64,000 nt of DNA from Delftia tsuruhatensis (GTDB lineage Bacteria > Pseudomonadota > Gammaproteobacteria > Burkholderiales > Burkholderiaceae_C): the NCBI RefSeq assembly GCF_903815225.1, contig NZ_LR813084.1, positions 4,426,001 through 4,490,000 of the forward strand, written 5' to 3'. Each line of letters starts with the position of its first letter. Position 1 is the stretch's first letter. Below are positions 58,956 to 64,000 of this stretch, piece after piece. The notes under the pieces were generated by a model. It was not told the DNA's origin and ran no database searches. It saw only the letters and a program-made list of their open reading frames with translations. The position numbers and the translations under genes were made by a program.

Positions 58956-60500
58956 TCAGGCCTTGCAGCCACCGGCCTGCGCGCATGCCACGGGGCGCGG
59001 CGCACGGCCCGGCGCGAAGACCCACAGGCAGGCCAGCGCCAGCACGAAGGCGCTGGCAGCCCCATAGGCCGTGACCGCGCCGAAGCCGGCCGCCAGGGCC
59101 TCGGGCATCTGCCGCGGCACAGCACCGGCAGGCAGCATGGCCGTGACGTCCCCCGAGGCGATCCTCTCCGCGACGCCGCGCAGCGCCGCCGCATCCGGGC
59201 CCGGCGCAGCGCCGAAGCCGCCGCGCAGGGCGGCCAGCACGCCTTCCAGCAGGATGAAGCCCATGATGGCGATGTTGAGCGTCAGCGACAGCATGCGCGC
59301 GCTCATGTCGGCCCCCGATGCCATGCCCGCGCGCTCGACCGGCACGGCGGCCGTGCTGGTGTTGGAGACCGGCGTATTCGTCAGCCCCAGGCCCAGCCCC
59401 GCGACCACGCAGCCCGTGATCAGCAGCGCGGCCGGTTGCGCCGGCGCGGTGCCGGCCCACATCAGCACAAAGCCCAGGCCGATGGTGGCCAGGCCCGCGG
59501 GAATCACCAGGCCCGGCTGGTAGCGCAGGGACAGGCGCTCGGCCAGCGGCGGCACGAACAGGGTGGGCAAGGTATAGGCCAGCAGCGCCAGCCCGGTCTG
59601 CAGGCCGTCGTAGCCACGCACCGCGTGGAAGTAGATGGGCAGGTAGACGATGAAGGGCCAGAAGCTGAAGTTCATGCCCATCGATCCCAGCAGCGCGCCC
59701 GAGAAGCGGCGGTTGCCGAACATCGAGAATTCGACCATGGGGCGCGCGCTGCGGGTCTCCACCACCACGAAGCCCGCAAAGCCCGCCACGGACAGGCACA
59801 GGATGGACAGCGCCGCCGCGCTGCCGAAGCCCAGCACCGGGCCCTGGGTCACGAACAGCACGAGGCAGAACACCGCCGCCGACAGCGTCAGCATGCCGGC
59901 GATGTCCAGGCGGCCGGCGCCGCCGTCGCGCGACTCCTGTACGCCGGCCCGGCTCAGGCCCAGCGTGACCACGGCCAGCAGGCCATGGACCAGGAACACC
60001 CAGGGCCAGCCGGCCAGCGCCAGGATGGCGCCGCCGACGATGGGGCCGAAGCCCAGGCCCACGCCGAAGATCACGCCCCACCAGGCAAAGGCCGTGGCGC
60101 GTTCGCGTCCGCCGCGGAACTGGCTGGCCAGGATGGCGAGCATGCAGATCAGCATCAGGGCCGCGCTCAGGCCCTGCAGGAAGCGCGCGGCGATCAGCAG
60201 CGGCGCGCTGGCGGCCAGCCCGCAGGCCAGCGAGGTGAGGCCGAAGGCGACGATGCCGATGTGGAACAGGCGCCGGCGCCCGTAGCGGTCGGCCAGCGTG
60301 CCCACGGCCATCAGGATGGACGTCATGGCGATGGTGTAGGCCGCCATGATCCATTGGAGCTGGCTGAAGCTGGCCTGCATGTCCCGCTCCAGCGTGGGCA
60401 GGATGGGCGGCACGCTGGAGATTTCCAGCCCCAGCATCAGCGCGGACAGACAGACGGCGGCCAGCGCGTAGCGGCCCTGGCGGCGAAGAGGTTCATTCAT
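58956..60500 (-). CDS. MFS transporter, DHA2/EmrB-QacA-like (14 helices)
   Basis: The 514-residue protein has the MFS motif A in GTLADRYGRRRLFHIG (after helix 2) and the antiporter motif C-like GVIFGVGLGFGPIVGGAIL (helix 5). The hydrophobic profile fits 14 membrane helices. The family exports drugs, dyes or metabolites by proton exchange. It is divergent from a LysR gene with 144 bases between, the usual arrangement for a regulator and its efflux target. The ATG at 60500 starts MNEPLRRQGRYALAA; the longer frame upstream is not conserved. Confidence 0.9.
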   Translation of the reverse strand: MNEPLRRQGRYALAAVCLSALMLGLEISSVPPILPTLERDMQASFSQLQWIMAAYTIAMTSILMAVGTLADRYGRRRLFHIGIVAFGLTSLACGLAASAPLLIAARFLQGLSAALMLICMLAILASQFRGGRERATAFAWWGVIFGVGLGFGPIVGGAILALAGWPWVFLVHGLLAVVTLGLSRAGVQESRDGGAGRLDIAGMLTLSAAVFCLVLFVTQGPVLGFGSAAALSILCLSVAGFAGFVVVETRSARPMVEFSMFGNRRFSGALLGSMGMNFSFWPFIVYLPIYFHAVRGYDGLQTGLALLAYTLPTLFVPPLAERLSLRYQPGLVIPAGLATIGLGFVLMWAGTAPAQPAALLITGCVVAGLGLGLTNTPVSNTSTAAVPVERAGMASGADMSARMLSLTLNIAIMGFILLEGVLAALRGGFGAAPGPDAAALRGVAERIASGDVTAMLPAGAVPRQMPEALAAGFGAVTAYGAASAFVLALACLWVFAPGRAPRPVACAQAGGCKA

Positions 60501-60644
60501 TGAAAAGGCTTCCTGACATTGCGAAACACGGCGCGGCCACCCGGCATGGCGGGCCCCACGCCCTGTATGGGCATGGTAGGAAGCGGGCATGCATTGCACA
60601 ACGCTATGCTCGGACATATCTGAGACAACATTTCCGGATAGATC

Positions 60645-61505
60645 ATGAACCGACCCACGCTGGATGTGGAATCCGTCCAGGCCTTCGTGAGCATCGCCGA
60701 GCTGCAAAGCTTCACCAAGGCCGCCGATGCGCTGGGCAGCACGCAGGGCGCCATCAGCGTCAAGCTCAAGCGGCTGGAACAGCGCCTGGGCTGCAAGCTG
60801 ATCGAGCGCACGCCCCGCCAGGTGCGCCTGTCGGCCCAGGGCACGCTGTTCCTGCAGGCGGCGCGCGAATTCATCGCCGCGCATGACCGCGCGCTGGCCG
60901 AGCTGAGCGCCGAGCGCCGGCACTTCCGGCTGGGCATCGCCATGCATGTGGCCGGGCCCGAGATCGCGCTGCTGCTGGCGCGGCTCAACGAGCGCGATCC
61001 GGCGCTGACCATCGAGGTGCGCCTGGAAAACTCGCGCAGCCTGCTGGACGACTTCGACCGCGCCGAACTCGATGCGGTGATCGTGCGCCAGGAAGACGAC
61101 CGGCGCGATGGCGAGGACCTGGGCCCCGAGCATTTCGGCTGGTTCGCCGCGCCGGGCTTTTGCCCGCGCCCCGGCGAGCCGCTGCGCCTGGCCGCGCTGC
61201 TGCCCTGCTGCGGCGTGCGCGACATCGCAACGCAGACGCTGAATGCCGCGGGCATCGCGTGGTCCGAGGTGTTCGTGGGCGGCAGCGCCGCCGTGGCGGC
61301 GGCCGTCTCGGCGGGCCTGGCCGTCTCGGTGTTCTCCTGCAGGCTGGCGCCACCGGACACCATCGAGGTCAGCCAGCGCTTCGGCCTGCCCGCCCTGCCC
61401 TCGTCGCGCATCATGCTGCACTCCACGCTGACTGACCGGCGCTCGCGCGAGGCCTTGCGCACGCTGGTCGCGGCCTACCGCGAGCACCAGGGCCCGGCAG
61501 TTTGA
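60645..61505 (+). CDS. LysR-family transcriptional regulator
   Basis: The 286-residue protein begins with MNRPTLDVESVQAFVSIAEL and a helix-turn-helix (SFTKAADALGSTQGAISVKL), followed by a short effector domain. It is transcribed away from the MFS transporter gene and is likely its regulator. The intergenic region contains ATGCTCGGACATATCTGAGA, in which T-N11-A-type LysR sites can be placed, but I cannot single one out. It is convergent with the PepSY gene. Confidence 0.9.
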   Translation: MNRPTLDVESVQAFVSIAELQSFTKAADALGSTQGAISVKLKRLEQRLGCKLIERTPRQVRLSAQGTLFLQAAREFIAAHDRALAELSAERRHFRLGIAMHVAGPEIALLLARLNERDPALTIEVRLENSRSLLDDFDRAELDAVIVRQEDDRRDGEDLGPEHFGWFAAPGFCPRPGEPLRLAALLPCCGVRDIATQTLNAAGIAWSEVFVGGSAAVAAAVSAGLAVSVFSCRLAPPDTIEVSQRFGLPALPSSRIMLHSTLTDRRSREALRTLVAAYREHQGPAV

Positions 61506-61533
61506 GCCGCGATTGAAGGCTGCCGCGCCACGC

Positions 61534-63429
61534 TCAGCGCAGCAGCAGGATCACCGCGCCACAGGCCAGTCCCGCACCCGCCAGCCCCAGCCAGGCGTGC
61601 CGCGCGCTGCGCGCGGCAAAGCACCAGATGGCCGCGCCGGTGTAGAGGGCAAAGCTCAGCAGCCCGGCCGCCTGCACGCCTTCGGCGAGCGTACCCAGGC
61701 CCAGCCCGGGCCAGGAGACGGCCAGCGCCGATGCGCCCAGCGCGGCCACCGCATAGCTGCCCGGCAGGCCGGCCAGCACGCGGCTGGCGATGGTGCCCCA
61801 GGGCGTGGCCCGGCCGTTGGGCGTGGCCGCCCTGGCAGGCGCGGCCTTTTTTCCTGTGGACGCACTCCCGCCACCGCGCATGCCGCCTCGCACGCGCCAG
61901 GCCATGGCGGCCAGCGCCAGCCCCAGCGCCGTAGCGGTCAGCTCCACGCCCGCGCGCTGCCAGTCGCCGGCCAGCGCATAGCCTCCCAGGTGCTGGCCCG
62001 TGGTGGCGAGGTTGAGCAGCGGCAGCAGCAGGCACAGCAGGGCCGCGGCCGCGAACTGCTCGCACCAGGCCCGGCCGGCAGGCCGCAGCGCGGCATGCAC
62101 CAGCGTGGCCAGCCAGGCCAGGAAGAAGCTGCGGATCTCCCATCCCTGGCGCCCGGCCAGCTCGGCGGGCAGCAGGCGGTTGGCCCAGAAATAGGCGATG
62201 CAGGCCACGGCGATGCCTGCGACGGCGGCGATGTTCAGCACCTCGATGGCGCGGTAGGCGCGCGGTGTGAAGGCGCCGAATTCCTGGGCGCTTTTCTGGC
62301 GCCGCTTGACCATGAACAGCACCGTGCCCGTGGCCACCATGGCCGTGCCCAGCAGGCCGCTGAGGAAGTACAGCCACTTCATGGTCCAGCCGCCGAAGGT
62401 CACCAGGTGCAGGGCGTTCATCACGCCATGGACCGGGCTGCCGCTCTTGCCGCCGCCACCCGTCCGCACCTGCAGCAGCTCGCCGCTGACGCCGTCGAAG
62501 CCCACCTGGGGGGCCGCCGCCAGCAGGTCACGCCCGTCCTGCGGTGCCTCGCCATGGACCTGCACCAGCATGGCGGCGTCGCCGGGCTGCTCGACCACGA
62601 GCATGCGCGGCGCGCTGCCGGTCAGGGCGCGGGCCTGCCGCAGCATGGGCGCGAGGTCGGCCAGCGCGGCAGGCTCACCCGTGCGCGGGCGACGCAGCGG
62701 CGCGGCCTCGCCGGACAGTTCGGCCTGCATGCGCGCATGGGCCCTGGCGTCGTCGCCATAGGCGGCCTTCAGCGGCCAGGGCATGTAGCTGGAGTAGAAG
62801 ACGGTCAGCCCGGTATAGCCGATGACGAACAGAAAGGGCAGGGTCAGCACGGCCGTGGCGTTGTGCGCATCCAGCCAGGAGCGCTGGCCCTTGCCGGGCC
62901 GGAAGGTGAAGAAGTCCGCGAAGATGCGCCGGTGCACGGCCACGCCCGAGACCAGGGCCACCAGCATGAACAGGGTCACCGCGCCCACGGCCCAGAAGCC
63001 CGCCATGCCGCCGTGCAGCGCGTAGTGGAAGGACATGAAATGGCGTCCGCCCTCGGTCTCGCGCCCCCAGGGCATGGGCAGCAGGGCGCCCGTGGCCGGG
63101 TCCATGGCCTGCAGGCCGCGGCCGTCCTTGGCCGCCCAGGCCAGCAGCAGCGCATCGCCGCTGCGCTGGGGCAGTTCGATGCGCCAGAAGCGCGCCCCGG
63201 CGGCCTGCGCCTGCAGGTAGGCGGCGGCCGCCCGCAGCGCGGTGCCGTCGCCGGCCTGCTGCGCATCGGCCCCCCCAGGCACCGAGGGCCGCGCCTGCAT
63301 CCAGTGCGTGATCGGCTGGCGGAATACGCTGAGCGTGCCCGCCAGCATGATGGCGCACAGCAGCCAGCCGGCCACCAGGCCGCACCAGGTGTGAAGCCCG
63401 GACATGGATTGGCGAAAAGAAGACTTCAT
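61534..63429 (-). CDS. PepSY-associated membrane protein, probable siderophore-iron reductase
   Basis: The 631-residue protein has a first helix (SGLHTWCGLVAGWLLCAIML) with His12 of the family. It also has the long periplasmic PepSY region, LHGGMAGFWAVGAVTLFMLV, FFTFRPGKGQRSWLDAHNAT, MNALHLVTFGGWTMKWLYFL and further C-terminal helices. Conserved His residues in or near the membrane suggest haem binding. Homologues downstream of TonB-dependent receptors (FoxB/PiuB/FsrB-like) reduce and release iron from siderophores at the inner membrane. The receptor gene lies directly upstream on the same strand. The C-terminal extension of several helices (after about 400) makes it longer than simple PepSY proteins. 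Confidence 0.87.
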   Translation of the reverse strand: MKSSFRQSMSGLHTWCGLVAGWLLCAIMLAGTLSVFRQPITHWMQARPSVPGGADAQQAGDGTALRAAAAYLQAQAAGARFWRIELPQRSGDALLLAWAAKDGRGLQAMDPATGALLPMPWGRETEGGRHFMSFHYALHGGMAGFWAVGAVTLFMLVALVSGVAVHRRIFADFFTFRPGKGQRSWLDAHNATAVLTLPFLFVIGYTGLTVFYSSYMPWPLKAAYGDDARAHARMQAELSGEAAPLRRPRTGEPAALADLAPMLRQARALTGSAPRMLVVEQPGDAAMLVQVHGEAPQDGRDLLAAAPQVGFDGVSGELLQVRTGGGGKSGSPVHGVMNALHLVTFGGWTMKWLYFLSGLLGTAMVATGTVLFMVKRRQKSAQEFGAFTPRAYRAIEVLNIAAVAGIAVACIAYFWANRLLPAELAGRQGWEIRSFFLAWLATLVHAALRPAGRAWCEQFAAAALLCLLLPLLNLATTGQHLGGYALAGDWQRAGVELTATALGLALAAMAWRVRGGMRGGGSASTGKKAAPARAATPNGRATPWGTIASRVLAGLPGSYAVAALGASALAVSWPGLGLGTLAEGVQAAGLLSFALYTGAAIWCFAARSARHAWLGLAGAGLACGAVILLLR

Positions 63430-63519
63430 ATCCGCCCCACCCTGCCACTCGCCTCGCTCCCGGCGGCCCCGGCACGCGCTGGCCCAACCCAGGGACACCT
63501 GGCAAGCGCCGCCGCGCAG

Positions 63520-63570
63520 CGAGGGTGTCGTCCCCTTGGGGGAAGCGGCAAAGCCGCACAGGGGGGGCTC
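63520..63570. repeat. Short GC-rich stem-loop repeat between receptor and PepSY genes
   Basis: GCGGC-AAA-GCCGC (63545-63557) is preceded by CCCCTTGGGGG and followed by a run of seven G. The pattern resembles small repetitive stem-loops between genes in Comamonadaceae. It may attenuate transcription from the receptor gene into the PepSY gene. Confidence 0.45.
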
Positions 63571-63573
63571 ATC

Positions 63574-64000
63574 TCAGAAAGTCCCCCTCAAAGTGAGCGT
63601 TGCATTGCGCGGCATGCCGTAGTAGGAGCCATTGCGCGCGCCGCCGATGGCCGCCCAGTAGGTCCTGTCGGTCACGTTGCCGACGTTGAGCGCGGCCGTC
63701 CACTGGCGGTTGATGCGGTAGGAGGCGCGCAGGTCCAGCACGGCATGGCCGGGGTTTTGCACGTTGTCCACGCGCGCATGGCTTTGCGCGCCGAGGTTGG
63801 CGCCCACGGTCCAGGCCGACCATTCGCCGGGCAGCCGGTAGCTGGTGGACAGGCGCAGCAGGCTGCGCGGGGTGTCGCTGCTCAGCGGGCTGCCTTCGTC
63901 GTCGCGCGTGTTCAGCCAGGTGTAGCCGCCCGCCACCTGCCAGCCGCGTGCCAGCTCGCCCCCGATCTCGGCGTCGAACCCCTTGCTGCGCAGCACACGG
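63574..64000 (-). CDS. TonB-dependent siderophore receptor, C-terminal part (runs off the window)
   Basis: Only the last 141 or so residues are inside the window. They form beta-strands of the outer-membrane barrel: KGFDAEIGGELARGWQVAGG, then YTWLNTRDDEG, PGHAVLDLRASYRINRQWTA, NVGNVTDRTYWAAIG, and a final strand ATLTLRGTF with a C-terminal Phe for assembly. The pattern AEIGGELxxGWxxxxGYTWLxT and the NVTDRTYW box are typical of ferric-siderophore receptors such as FpvA/FoxA. The N-terminal plug and signal are beyond the right edge. It precedes the PepSY gene on the same strand, so the two form an iron-uptake unit. Confidence 0.88.
   Translation of the reverse strand, partial: RVLRSKGFDAEIGGELARGWQVAGGYTWLNTRDDEGSPLSSDTPRSLLRLSTSYRLPGEWSAWTVGANLGAQSHARVDNVQNPGHAVLDLRASYRINRQWTAALNVGNVTDRTYWAAIGGARNGSYYGMPRNATLTLRGTF

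Overview
The window is about 64 kb of high-GC DNA with several lower-GC patches. Gene content and style point to a betaproteobacterium of the Comamonadaceae (Delftia, Comamonas or Acidovorax-like). The pointers are two orphan Bug-type (tripartite tricarboxylate family) solute-binding proteins, a pmbA / darP(yjgA) / mogA neighbourhood, many LysR regulators and GC-rich codon use. The genus is an inference. No rRNA, tRNA, transposase or integrase was recognised.

Layout. (a) 1-2.8 kb: 3' part of an MscS/MscK-type mechanosensitive channel gene broken by six single-base frameshifts. (b) 2.9-4.8 kb: low-GC patch with two paralogous immunity-like lipoproteins and a broken Vgr-related HExxH gene, probably a type VI secretion remnant. 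(c) 4.9-9.9 kb: LysR plus a divergent catabolic operon (CitE-like lyase, class III CoA-transferase, Bug receptor, FAH-family enzyme). (d) 9.9-19.8 kb: core genes pmbA, darP and mogA, an ABC-type amino-acid binding protein, a MacA-MacB-outer-membrane-factor efflux operon and a porin. (e) 20.3-27.4 kb: low-GC surface polysaccharide island with a dioxygenase-like protein, an orphan Wzt ATPase, a methyltransferase, a two-domain glycosyltransferase, a 46-residue coupled ORF and a pyruvyltransferase. (f) 27.46-29.2 kb: collapsed type I-C CRISPR-Cas locus in which a truncated cas3 runs directly into a CRISPR repeat. (g) 29.3-35.2 kb: thiC with a TPP riboswitch, a nitroreductase, cysE, trmJ and suhB. 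(h) 35.2-39 kb: a second catabolic operon (FAH enzyme, SDR dehydrogenase, Bug receptor) with a divergent LysR. (i) 39-42.3 kb: a fusA copy outside the str operon, an ArsR regulator and a small hypothetical. (j) 42.6-52.2 kb: defence island with a complete type I restriction-modification system (hsdM-hsdS-hsdR) and an AbiEi/AbiEii-like pair preceded by three 22-bp dyad operators. The pair is bracketed by a 292-bp direct repeat of the 5' end of the next gene. (k) 52.3-64 kb: sterol-desaturase-family hydroxylase, LysR, SDR, a structured intergenic repeat, a cyclopropane-fatty-acid-synthase-like enzyme, two less characterised proteins, MFS exporter plus LysR, and an iron-uptake pair (TonB receptor cut by the window edge, PepSY membrane protein).

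How the parts relate. The core metabolic genes are intact and conventional. The accessory patches (b, e, f, j) all concern surface structure, competition or anti-phage defence, and three of them carry decay or rearrangement scars. The most informative are the CRISPR-Cas collapse and the AbiE-like cassette with its operator array and flanking duplication. All functional statements rest on reading the sequence and on family knowledge; no database search was run.
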